Below are positions 11,101-20,900 of a DNA stretch of 64,000 bases, one piece after another; position 1 is the first letter of the stretch; every line of letters begins with the position of its first letter. Made by a program: the position numbers and the translations under genes. A model generated the notes under the pieces. The model ran no database searches. It had not been told where the DNA came from and saw only the letters and a list, made by a program, of their open reading frames with translations. This DNA comes from Litchfieldella anticariensis FP35 = DSM 16096. GTDB lineage: Bacteria > Pseudomonadota > Gammaproteobacteria > Pseudomonadales > Halomonadaceae. The DNA is taken from positions 283,289 through 347,288 of the forward strand of contig NZ_KE332393.1 of NCBI RefSeq assembly GCF_000409775.1, written 5' to 3'.

Positions 11101-11792
11101 TGGTCCTCGGCAACCTCATCGATACTCTTGCCGTTGGCGACTGCCTCGGCGATCTCGTCGATGCCTTCGCGGGTGGTCTCCTGATCAGGATCCAGCTCCG
11201 TCCGATTGCCGTCCTCGTCGACCACCGTCGTCGTGATCTCACCGTCGTCATCGGTGACTTCCTCGATCACCACGCCACTTGGTAGCTCAGAGGTCTCGAC
11301 CTCCCAGCCGTCGTCTTCGAGCAGATCGAGCACTTCCTGCTTGCTCAGTCCGTGCTTCTCGGCAATCTCATCGATGCTCTGACCGCCGGCGACCCCATCG
11401 ACGATTTCTTCTGTCTCTTCGGGAGAAAGCTCATCGGGCTCTTGGGCATTGTCGACCGGCTCGACTTGCGGCAGCGATTCGCTACCGTCTGTCGGCGTGT
11501 GGTAAGCGTATGGGGTGAGATTCGGATCGTCCTCAAGACCGAAGTTCGAGAATTGCATGGTCTCGATATAGTCGGGCGAATAAACGCCGAACCCCATGCC
11601 GCCGCCTGGGGTAGGAGGGGCCAGTGGTTGTTGAAAGGTAGGCATCGATGCGCCGCTTCCTTGCGCCCGGAAACTGGACGGCGAGGGCTGCTGCGCTCTG
11701 TTAAGGGCAGCCGTAAAGGCATCCACGGACTCGGCCTGGAGGAGTTGGCGGACAGCCCGAGCGGCGCGGGCGGCACGTATCAAATCTATCAA
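5127..11792 (-). CDS. Giant modular protein with SH3b and LysM C-terminus, no recognisable toxin domain
   Basis: About 2221 aa from a TTG at 11792. I prefer this to the TTG at 11816 because AGGAGG lies five bases before 11792 and because the AFTAALNRAQ motif then falls at residues 25-34, as in the paralogues. Order of parts: two HTH-like repeats (about 130-160 and 212-240), DG/TT-rich repeats, four ~100-aa repeats (about 600-1117), the central hydrophobic block (about 1411-1690; it resembles what I remember as DUF4781, unconfirmed), a short linker module (about 1728-1784), a hydrophobic region (about 1795-2014), a bacterial SH3 domain (about 2081-2150, NLHASP...GWV) and a C-terminal LysM (about 2169-2218). 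SH3b and LysM bind peptidoglycan. No enzyme lies between the central block and the linker, where the larger paralogue has several. Function unknown; possibly a scaffold or an effector that has lost or never gained a cassette. Confidence 0.85.
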   Translation of the reverse strand: MIDLIRAARAARAVRQLLQAESVDAFTAALNRAQQPSPSSFRAQGSGASMPTFQQPLAPPTPGGGMGFGVYSPDYIETMQFSNFGLEDDPNLTPYAYHTPTDGSESLPQVEPVDNAQEPDELSPEETEEIVDGVAGGQSIDEIAEKHGLSKQEVLDLLEDDGWEVETSELPSGVVIEEVTDDDGEITTTVVDEDGNRTELDPDQETTREGIDEIAEAVANGKSIDEVAEDQGLTREQVIAQLRAAGYVVESETNELANGGEQYTTKIVGAEDSEEVIASYSNGRGAGNSSLYIDAEGNETRRTEHTDGSTTETVTKADGRETKTIVATDGETTTEVTDNGYTLITPPDGDLTLRNDEDGEEVKIARGTEEQSLAEELLELDPDDSQEDKVLQAVIEEMLVERDDEGNIKELEDLETDLEEQDQAVEDAIDEIVGEDGDKGDVIKSGEETREGDPLGKPPSAEAPSGGDWVAMFYQGEWKWVDPAIADALEAQETASLTLNLARAEAWRRQSQLSVYALDDSFEEAMNGAGERLDKLLAPYGLRWVPPDPKQQGLNLEDAEKNLRNANTWIGFLETEQEYQALQEEAEGLKEDALEIYRNDEEYADYFKEEGFEEPTESVSPRTPSGDKEHTGELLHQSVVEKDGQLYLRNIYADREEPLDVPLTQSPESDPRGLSEEQQRLNRDWHDLKLGEEPAQLQNDALEAFQDANPKYFNPDGYSETRNGAMGSEHKWESGELADTRVVERDGQLYVINTYGEGYERTTKEFQLTYGPDEEAPEGRTQAERDADQAWQEFKNDRDGNDGLEERVLDEYRQRHPEHFDPEGFTWIEREGQVRHGSGFTEGEKIEHSSGELLNQQVVERNGQLYLINTYENLNEPLEVQLTFDPDTDHPGGTKLQQQINKDWASWKEYRYSSDDGLVEVAQDRHEAESAMNEWLAEQRGEAAEALDKPISTLERQYQDELEEHGEGTVVPGGEEAKCIEIDGEMRWVHPDVASEHSDLAAAREVLQDGENIRDRAERLYGEQHPDHVDSEGFTEKERRGEGRAAYTEYIPTGDIMEADSGIIVGDDGQLYIRNVYEDRDDPLEFQLTYAPGEAPEGRSEEQLSVDREWADWWQAHGDGSANPLAGATEAFEQAKGAYDDQVKVYGDGTTKKLTDSLPDDVDPVLATIDDEQRSVHPDVAMALRSLEVARLQRESDATTSEEMALAAEESDYRASRPSTWKLLDDGASAEHESGVQAEWQMEAAYLEANGAQGSLTQARSRLMDSQEALLTTEEGLTRAGFQASDDAMQVARTNGLSPEDQEDGLQADELSDALAELTDKRETLQESAQWNDSLQQKYSLDERLDPEKRGEIENEYHEHNPKVAEEAIADRLDELPESITLSDEDARQNLEKALGSDDVAQLDPVIDQLREIGGDDAEVGIIPILYRDGQQGARDSALFTVEDDDGKTWLVDESGSKYRNLEDYRHHNYLSDSGHVYIPENLNQLTDAANGKPVYEWQQARELSEFEQWVDPVIGIGTGIATVASFIPPLAPIAAPIAFAGGAYFGARSATNLHEMHEHGRPLASTEGMVQGAMLATSFLPMGASAFRVAGLMRTGTSAGVAMRTSTGAINTWGKAWSQNSMYQEAAYQLTQRNFAFNAARGLDRAAIGTGIPLMAYSGVNMMANWNAMTGLEKSDALIGLASGVFGTGMGYGNSRALRPGRGDRSASEPGTGESSRSLLWGKRSPPTIRLNDETGSLVEARVLGRRQPENVENIYVQPTIGPRPSGREPGIQGKTHIFYRNPETGEAVVIPWKHGKNQNTIRAVLVGMGSTGATLSIAAPPQISEPLNALALAVRGASLATRSLAPNKTAVETTLGRILRGAEFVTLAINNPNTATQLIGMESVVDTSSSALFAGGNTLYLFKTFQESVTGQPFMPWADDVALPMFILGSGLYAGSSGSDLLATKGMMEAGHTAAGTLFGAGSTLLWFRDSHIGRKVKPFKSNEPQQSGESSSKKRDIVTTTTFGPGLLGAGMLAAQGAWGSDSESTNPEHPDPELPGYVPSNFVPPEPPSLTQETRTPSVAPLEEFLSPIDSQPQLVVLAPAGLNLHASPAATAPIVTDVPHGTFLTETGLRVADAEGNEWVPVRGMGSINGQQGWVMAHHVEEHAEGAMGDNGRINPELEARDYEPVDVEPGQTLGGIAVHRGLEVEDVVMLNLDHIIDPSILFPGDRVYLPEEEPR
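8440..10000 (-). repeat. Four imperfect ~100-aa repeats inside the 5127-11792 gene
   Basis: Four tandem units share a pattern of SGELL, then VVE.DGQLYL.N.Y, then EPL..QLT..P and a following W-rich helix. Units lie near 9760-10000, 9440-9690, 9080-9350 and 8440-8720. A single diverged unit can be seen in the 3848-aa paralogue (near 21050-21200), so the number of units has expanded in this gene. Role unknown; the regular spacing suggests a structural stalk. Confidence 0.7.
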
Positions 11793-11974
11793 GGTGGCCT
11801 CCTTTCCTCTCCTCAACCGCAGAAAGTGATATTGGCCGGCTTGCTTTTGTTCTGATTCTTGGCGTACGAGACGCGAAGACGACCCTTCTAATTTAGTCGT
11901 AAGGATGAAAGAAAAAGTAAAATTTCGTTCACAAAAGAATCGTCAACGTTATCCTTTGTGTAGCGGCATCAGGG

Positions 11975-14900
11975 TTACCGTGGTAAATAGATCCGATCTC
12001 CAGGATAAAGGACGCTGGGGTTGGGGATATGGCCCATGTTCAGCTCCACGACTTCGGCGATATCATGGCCATGTCGTAATACGATGCCTCCCATTGTCTG
12101 TCCCGGTTGCACGATGATCTCCTCATAATCCGCTGAATCTTTCAGGCCGGGATTGAAGCGCCCGTCATCGTCGGTTTCGCCATCTTCGACAGCGTCATCG
12201 GGGGAATCCGGTTGTGGCTCTTCATTTTCCGGTGGTGTCGGTTCGTCCCGATTCGAGTCATCGGGCTTACCAGGTAGCGGCTCATCTGTATTTGGTGGCG
12301 TTGGAGTGGTGTCGTCGGAAGGTTTTTCCTCCTCGTCATCGAACAACGACGAAGCTGCCAGCAGGCCACCGCCAATCAGCCCAGGTCCGAAAGTGGTGAA
12401 AGTAATGATATCCCGTTTCTTGGGAGACGACTCACTCGATTGCGCTGGTTCACTGCTCTTGAACGGTCTAACCTTCTTCCCAATATGGGAATCCCTGAAC
12501 CACAGAAGAGTCGATCCAGCCGTAAACAAGGTACCGGCAGTTGTATGACCTGCCGCCATTAACCCTCCATTGTTCAACAGGTCGACACCGCTCGACGCAG
12601 TGTACAAGCCGCTACCGATGCCAAACATAGGAAGCGCGAAGTCATCTGCCCACGGCATGAAAGGCTGCCCTGTGACGGATTCCCTGTAAGTTTTATATAA
12701 ATAAAGTGTGTTTCCTCCCACAAAAAGTGCACTGGAGGAAGTATCTACGATATTTCCCATCTCCGTTAACTGGCTTGCGGAATTGGGATTGTTTATCGCC
12801 AACGTCACGAACTCAATTCCACGATGGACACGCCCCCGGACCGTGTCCACAGCGGTTTCATCGGGTGCGAGAGACCTTATCCCTAAGCTGGCACCGCGTA
12901 CAGCCGTGGCCAGTGCGTTCAGTGGCATGGAAATATGAGGCGGAGCCGCCAACGAGAAATAAGCTCCAATGCCCCCCACCCCCATCAACACAGCGCGAAT
13001 AGCATTCTGGCTTCCGTCACGCTTCGGAGGCAGGGAGGTCACGTTTCCGGTTTTCGGATTCCCCAAGACGTTCTTCTGGGATTGCGGCAACGTGCTATCA
13101 AGCGGTTTGAATGGTTTCGGCGTAAACACGCTCACTTGTTGAGTTACCGGTAACGCGCCTGGAACATTCCAGGCGCCCATACCGCTGTACTCGGCAAAGG
13201 ATAGTCCAGACCCGCTGCGTAACCGCTCTCTTACCTGTTTAGCCGACAGCTCGGTCACTACGATATAGACGTCATCATTGGACCTGACATAGTGCGTGCG
13301 TTGTCCATCAGCGCCTTCGCTCCGGACTTGGACGACTTGTCGACCCTCGGTATTCGGCGTGGTAACCGAGATGTCATCGACATGTCCGGTTCGTCCGGCC
13401 GGCCAGCGGATCTGCCCATCGTCCTGGATACGCCCACTATATGGAACTTTGCCGTCATTTAAGGTGAAAGTGTCTGTGGTCCGTTGGGTACGTATGACGT
13501 GGAGGTAATTTCCAACAGGTATTTCGCCGCTGCTCACGGCCTGGCGTAGCGCATCCAAATCATCTATGCGATAGAGGCGTGGTTGTCCTTCCGGCGGCGC
13601 GGACGTGTGTACTACCTTGGCTTGTGGTGTCGGGGAGGCCGAGCCTCTTTCTGGACCGGTCGGCTGTGCTCCTGGGGATCGGGCCGCCATAAATGTGGAA
13701 GGCCCACCAGGCCGACTTCCTGATTGTGGGCTCGAAGAGACTCCTGCTTGCCACCTCTCCGCCTCTTTAGCATCATAATAATCATGCTCTTGTTGTCTAT
13801 AATCGTAGCCATAGGAGACTGATTCCTTATCAGAGGTGGGCAAATCCTCTATGATCTTACCAAGATTTACCGTTGCCTCCTGCCAACTCAATCTTCCATC
13901 GCGATAGTCTTTATAAATCCGAGATACGTGCGTATCCCATGTCACTGTGGGATCGGTTACGTCGTCAGCGAGAGTTTCACCAGCACGAAGCCACTCGTCA
14001 CGCACCTGTAGCGCGGTGAGCACTGCAGCTCCTTCATCTTGCAAATGAGCAGCAACGGTGGTCTCGACTGCCTCGCTGTGCATATCTTCGCGTCCGCGTA
14101 CAACCCCATTCCCGTCCTGAAGACGTAGCACCGGCAGCAAGCGACCGGGAGTTGCCGTTAAGAGCGTACCTGGTCGCGCAGAACTAACACTGCCTCGCTG
14201 GTGCGAAACGGCATGCGACAACTCATGGGCCAGCGAGATTAACAAGACGTCTGACTGCGTCGCCAAAGCCCGGTCGATGAGAATCTCGCTATAATAGGGG
14301 GTGTAGTACGTCCCGTCCCCTTCTGGGCCTAATCTAATATTGACGCCATGCTGGTGAACTGCCTCTTCATAGAGGCGGCGCAATGTCGGCGACTTATCCA
14401 TCATCTCTCGGGCGTATTGTCCAGGTGACCAGCTTCTCTCTAGATCGTCTCCTCTTCGAGTACGATTCCAAGTCTCGTGAAGACGTCTCCGTATTCCACC
14501 ATAGTTTCTCCCGACATCTTCCGTCGTGGTGGGGCTCTTCAGGGAGACCTGTGTCGTCGGTGGAGGGGTATCTCTACCCGGTTGGTTCGGCTGCTCGCTG
14601 GCCGCTGCCTTCCTTGCCGTGGTCGCTGGCGCAACGTATTGAGTAACATGAACCAATGGAACTGTTGAATCTGAGTGATCAAGCGATATCTCATTGCCAT
14701 CAATGAAATACTTTATTGGCGGCAAGGGGGTATATTCTGCTGACAAGGTGACTCTAGCAGGCTGAGGTGGTGCGACATCCGCAATGATATGAGGGAGTTG
14801 AAAGGATGGCGTTGGCTCAGGTAGTGATGGCCGCGTGAACGCAGTAGCAGCTGGTTCATTCGAGCGAGCATTGGAATCGCTGGCAGGGTGATAAGCTGCC

Positions 14901-17900
14901 GATAGAGAGCGAGGGCTTCCATCCCCTCCATCCCGACCAACCTCGTCAGGAAGTCTGGAAGGGTCCTTGAAATTGGGATTGTAAACGACCGGGCCGAACA
15001 ACCGACCATCGAAATCCACCTGCCGAGCAGCAAGAATGTTTTCTGGAGGAACTTCACTCGGAAACGGGACCTCATAATGATCTCGGTCAGAAGGAAACCT
15101 TCCTTGTACAGGCAATGAATACACTATATCCCCATCAGATACATCTTCGATGATGGTGTATAGCCATCCACCAGTACCATCAAGGTTTCCTTCCTCGTCT
15201 TCTCCTTTTGCGAATCCCTTCGCTTCTCTTGCCGACAATGACGTCGATATCACTCCACTAGGGAAAGGTTGTCCTTCCTCATTAAAACCATTGGAGAAAA
15301 TGTCTTCAGGTGTACGCGTATCACCACGAAAGATCACTGTCGGTTCATCATGATCAGGCGTGGGAGAGAAGGCTTCTTCTATCGCCCTAGGTAACCTTGC
15401 TCTGAGGGCCTCGGGACGATAGTCAGGGCTCGATTTGTTTACAGCTGGCCTTCCGGATGTTGCGTCCGATCCAAACGGGCTGATAGCTCCCAGATCATCT
15501 GTATGCCTTACAACTCTATCAGCTGTAGGTCCCTGATCATGAAGTGTGGTCCTGCGTTCAGAATCAATCCGACTGTTGGGCCATAATGAAGGATCAAAAT
15601 TCGGATTTCTGACAAACCCATCAGTAAATACATTTGCCCAAGTTGGCTCGGAGATTACACCGTCTTGCTTGTTTCTTGGCCGAAGCTTCTTGTTTTCACC
15701 AAGCTGCCGAGCACCAACAATGTACTCACTGGGAATGGCATCGTAAACGACCTCTGATGCCCCCTCCCAGTCGTGAGAACCCAAGAGCTTGTCTACGACA
15801 ATTCCTGTCTCGGGGTCAACAATCACATAAATCCATTCATTTTCCTCCCCCGCACCTTTTGCAATCTGCAACTCTCTAGAAGTTGAGACAAAAACTGAGT
15901 CTTCAGCCCAAAGGTGCGCAGTTACAGCTTCTTTCAAATCACTGTATTTGTTAGTCCAAGCTCCAAACCTTGGCAAGAATCCTTCTTGAAAAACAGTTTC
16001 GGGATTTCTTGAATCCAAACGATAAATGAACTTCGAAGCCACGGAACCATCAGCGCTATCTCGCCCTCTCAATGCTTCAGTAGGAGAGGGGAGGCTATCG
16101 TCACTTTGTGGTCGTTTTGGTCGCGAAGGCTCGGATGCTCCACGTATCCAAGGCATGACAAAAGCTTCATTATCCGGGCCTTGATGGAGAATATGAGTCT
16201 TATGCTTCACGCCACTTTCATCACCACGTGGATGGGGGCCGATTGCCGGTCGTATATAGATATTTTCCGCGCTCTCAGGTGGATGTCCAAGGACTCTAGC
16301 CTCGATGAACTTCCCCGTCTCATCGCTCAGGCGAATAGTATCGAACTCAGAAGCGGCGGGCTGATTTGCTCCCAAGTCTAGGACATCCAGCCCTTCGTCT
16401 TTCCCCTGATTTAACCCTTCATTTTTTAGGGGATAAGAACTCAAATCATGCCCGCTTCGCGATAGTACAGAGAAGATACGTCGATCTCGTCTTGTACCTA
16501 GCGTACCCATCATTTGCTCATGTGGCACCAGATAAATACCTTGGGATTCCCAACCCATTTCTGAGGGGGTGCCAGCAAGGCGCCGTGCAACATAGTATCT
16601 TGTCGTAGTTTTGCTTTCCTTTGGCTTGTCATCTATTAAGTGGTGAAGCAACTCAACATGAAGCCCTGTTTCTTCGTATGCCTCCTTGATAGCAGTCGCT
16701 TGTAAGGAAAGTCCTTCATCAACCGTTCCCTTCGGAAACGTGCGTGAACCAGCAAAGTGGTTGGTCGACTCAATGATCCAGATACGTCCATCGGGCTCGA
16801 CAATGACGACACCAGCCTTCTTGATACCTGGATGAGCTTCTGGCTCATGTAATTTCGGATTGAGGCCAGGAACTTTTCGCCAACCCTCAATTGTTGTTGG
16901 AGCCTTCCAAGCCTCCATGGCGATACCATTTAACAAATCAGGATCGACACCTCCAGGGATGAATGTTGCCACTTGGGAAGAACTGTTCCAAGTTTCTGGA
17001 GAGCTGGCATGTGTCGGAGATTTAATAATGATCTCGCGGCCAAACTCATCCAGTTTAGGGTGAGGACGCGAAGCTAAATATTCTTTCCCGCTATTCTCGT
17101 GAGAAGATGTTACTATCTTTACGGATTCGGGGATAATGAGTGATTCTAGATGTTTAGCCTGCTCCCAACGCAGTCCGAACTGATCAGGCGATTCATGCCA
17201 ATCCCCAAGAACAGGCTTGTCAGTATTACCCTCTTCATTGGCTTGTGACTGACGAACGGAATTTCTCCTGATTTCCTCTAAGGTTGACTTGGGGACTTCA
17301 AAGATATTCAGGCGAACGTCATCCATTTGCCCCTGTTTTCTTTCGAAGTATTTGTATGACCGTTCAAGAGGACCGAAGTTAAGCCATAGCATGGACTTTT
17401 GGTTTTCTTGTGTATCAAGAAAACCAATCCGCCCCTTCGCGTCAAGCTCTATTCTTCTATTGGCTGCCCCTTCGACTCGAGAAACGCTGACAGTATTCTT
17501 GTCTATTGCATGGCCGCCCGGTCTCCAGGCTTTATCGGTCATGACCAGTACGGGCCCTGATAGTTTCTCAGCCAGATCTCGAGCGAACTGACGTGTTTCT
17601 TCAGTTGGAGAAAGAGTTAGAAGAACAGCTACACTATCCCCGTTGTATCCAGTCTCACGAGCTAATGTTGCAATATTTTCTGGCCCTCTTTGGAACAATT
17701 CTTGCGCATGCGCGTTAATGACAAAGCTATCTTGTGGGGCAAGAAAGGTATCAATCTTCACAGGATCGTCATGCGACAATACCTCCAACTCTGCTGAGTT
17801 TCTCTTTTCGAGTAGATTCCACTTGATTCGTACGGCTTGCTCGCCTTGAGAAGAAATGTGGGGAGTTTCGAAGTCAGGTTGGAGCACAGGTTGCGACAAT

Positions 17901-20900
17901 CTGTCTGGAAAGAACAACAGCCACTGACGTTTCTCAAAGCTGCCTTGTAAACCATAGACAGGGGCGTGCAATTCATTAGCCAGCTGCTGTGCGAAGGATT
18001 TCCTGCCTTCGGCACCAGTATACTCAGCCAGAAGAGCAACAGGTTGACCAGGTGTGTAGGCTTTTTCATCTAGGCCGAAATTCTCGCTTAACCGATTGGC
18101 CAGACGCTGCGGGGTAAGAGGGCGGCGTCGCAGGTCACTAATGGTCGTGATGGCATTGCCTTGTAAGTCAAACAAGGTGTCGCGGGTTCCAAGTGCACTG
18201 ATGACGTGAATATCAGGACGGATCATGACCGCATTTGTTGCAGCCCGTCTTTCATGGTTAGGCCGGTAAACCCATTGGGTATCAGTCTGACGCGCCTCCG
18301 TATAGAAAAGGCCATTTTCTGGTGTATAGATGGCCATCCACTCTTTTAACGGATAGTCACTTTTTTTCAGGGGATAGGCAGTGTGGAATGCTCCCTTCTG
18401 CTCAGGAGAGCTTGCTATAGGCTCGCGGAAAGGATGAGTGGTTGCAGTCTTTGATTGATTTTTTATAGCTACGTCAGGCCCTGGGACAGGCTTGCCTGTT
18501 TGTGGAAGGTACAAAATTCCTGCTGGATCCTCGATGACAGGCAGCCCCGAACTAAGTAACTGGTCTCGTGTTCCAATTTCAACTTTCTCACGTGTAACAC
18601 GTTGAAGCGGCTGAAAACCCAGTGGAGATGACTCGCTACGACGGGTAACACCTTGCGATGATATTGCTATTTTGGAGTTTTCTTGTTGAAGTGTTTTCTT
18701 ACTGTACTCATTGACTACATGATCCTCCGATGCCCCGAGCACCAATGGCACGCCTTCCCATGCTTGGGTATTCGGATTAAACTTGATGATATGAGTCTTG
18801 CCTGTTGCTACCAACTCTTCTGCACTGACTCGCGGACCACCTTCCTGTAATACATACACATTTTCATCACCCTTGGGAGGCTGTCCCGACAGGAACTTGA
18901 CTTCGACTGGTTCACCACCGACTTGAATGGTTCTATATGAGTGCCGCGGGGATGATCCATTGTGACTGATTGCTGCACTTTCGCTTATCTCAGGTGAAGA
19001 CGATTGAGATCGAGTAGGATGGGAGGGGTGATAAATTTCAAGTTCTTGGTGATCGCGTGCAGGTTGCGCGGCTATGTCCTGTGTGGTGCGAGCCGCCTGC
19101 GACACATCGCTATCCGGGATGTCTTCATGGCGAATGACAGGCTTGCTTGGATCATGGTAGGCCCTTTCGTCGGTGGGCCGATACACTCCATCGGCCCCCA
19201 CTTCATAAACGACCATACCTGCATCAGGACCCTCATTCGGGCCATTACCGGTTGGGTCGTTCGGGCTGCCTTGGGTCTCATTGTCAGTTCGTGGACCCGA
19301 ATGGGGGCCGTTTTGGCTCGATAACTGATTAGGCCTTGTCATCCAATGACCACGAATTCCGAGGAAAGTCCCCGCAAATCCTATTCCCAGGCCGGACCAC
19401 GCATTCCATAAGTCGACGCTCGACATTTGATACCCATGCGCCACTAATCTGTCGAGCTCACGGGCCATCAGCAGGGTGCCAACGCCAATTGCCCACTTAT
19501 CGGTTTCACGTGCGAAAAGGTTCGACAATGAACTCGACGTGTAATAGGTATTGATATTTCCTGCGTGAGGGGATGCTTCGAAATCGAAACGACGAAAGCC
19601 AAGGTTGAACGTGGCACTCTTCGTGCGTACGCCGCCCATACTCGCACGTAACGCTGTTCCCATGGACATGGGCACTTCGGCGGCTCTATATGCCCGGTAC
19701 ATACCTATTGTGCGTGCAGCATTGCTTACCATGGGAAGAGTATTGGTAATCATCCCCAGTATGTGATCCTGTGACTCACTATCTTCTCGCTCACCACCAT
19801 GTGCCATGTAGTTATCCAACTGATAGCCGCTTCGGCCAATCAGGTAGGCACTACCGAGGACGGCGATCGGGGCGGCACCGGGAACGAAAAATGAAGTGGC
19901 AGTGGCTACCGTTGTGGCAGCCATGACGGCGCGATCGGTGACTTTTTCGGTTATCGAGACATTACGTGCCTTGACGACATCGAGAGGAATCCTACCATTC
20001 TCGTCCGGCTTCATCTCCAGATTTCGAGGGACCACCAGCCGGCCGTTTTCGCTAAATTGCCTGTTATTGTCTTGGAAATCATCGAGGCTTGAGAACTTCA
20101 TGCCCATGGCATCGACGTAGTAAGTCTTTTCTGCACTGTCCTTGACTGCGATCAGTGAGTGCTGCTGCTCGCCAAGGTGTGGGTCGAGATAGAAAAATTT
20201 CACCACCGAGATATCAGGAGTGTCACCACCAAGGCGTTGTACTTCTTGTATCACACTCCTTGGGGAGGAATTGATGCCGAATTCCTGAGTGACAACGGCT
20301 TCCAGTTGATGTTCCGTCACTGAGCGGAACTTGCCATTGTAGCCTTTATCGAAAAACGCTTGAAACTGTAATTCGTAGGCATCCAGAGCTTGATCGCGAT
20401 GCTCATCAAGGTAGGTGTTATCCAAGTCTGCAGAATGCTGTGTCGACTCAGAGTCCTCCATGAGCTTAAGTGGTTGTGTCTGATAAAACTCAAACTTATC
20501 AGCGGCTGCCTCAACAGTGTTTCGGAAATTTTCGGCCTTATCGAGCCGCTCATCGAAGTGATCTCGTGCGGTATCCAGCGCAGCTTGAGTAGAGACGACC
20601 TCTGGATCCACCCACCGCCATTCTGGCTCCTTGTCATCATTCTCCACCTGGATTCTGACCGGTAGATCACTGTTGATGAGCGCGTCCATACCATACTGTT
20701 CATAGTTGGCTGCCACTTCCGGAGCCACTTGAACATCTTGACCCTCAATGGTGATCTCAACCGGTTTTATGTTCTCGGGGAAGGCCTTATCCAGCATCTT
20801 AGGTTGACTTGAATCAGCCGGTTGCAGTAGATCGGCTAACTTTTCCTCCAGATTATCGACCTCGGTGATAAGGTCTTCCTTAGTCGTCGCCTGTTCAGCC

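Noticed and set aside
9903..11285. 460-aa ORF on the plus strand
   Set aside because: Complement of the repeat-rich 5' part of the 5127-11792 gene; no recognisable domain, low-complexity pattern mirrors the real gene.
11793..11816. Upstream TTG start for the middle giant gene
   Set aside because: It lies upstream of the AGGAGG that serves the TTG at 11792 and would shift the conserved N-terminal motif away from its position in the paralogues.
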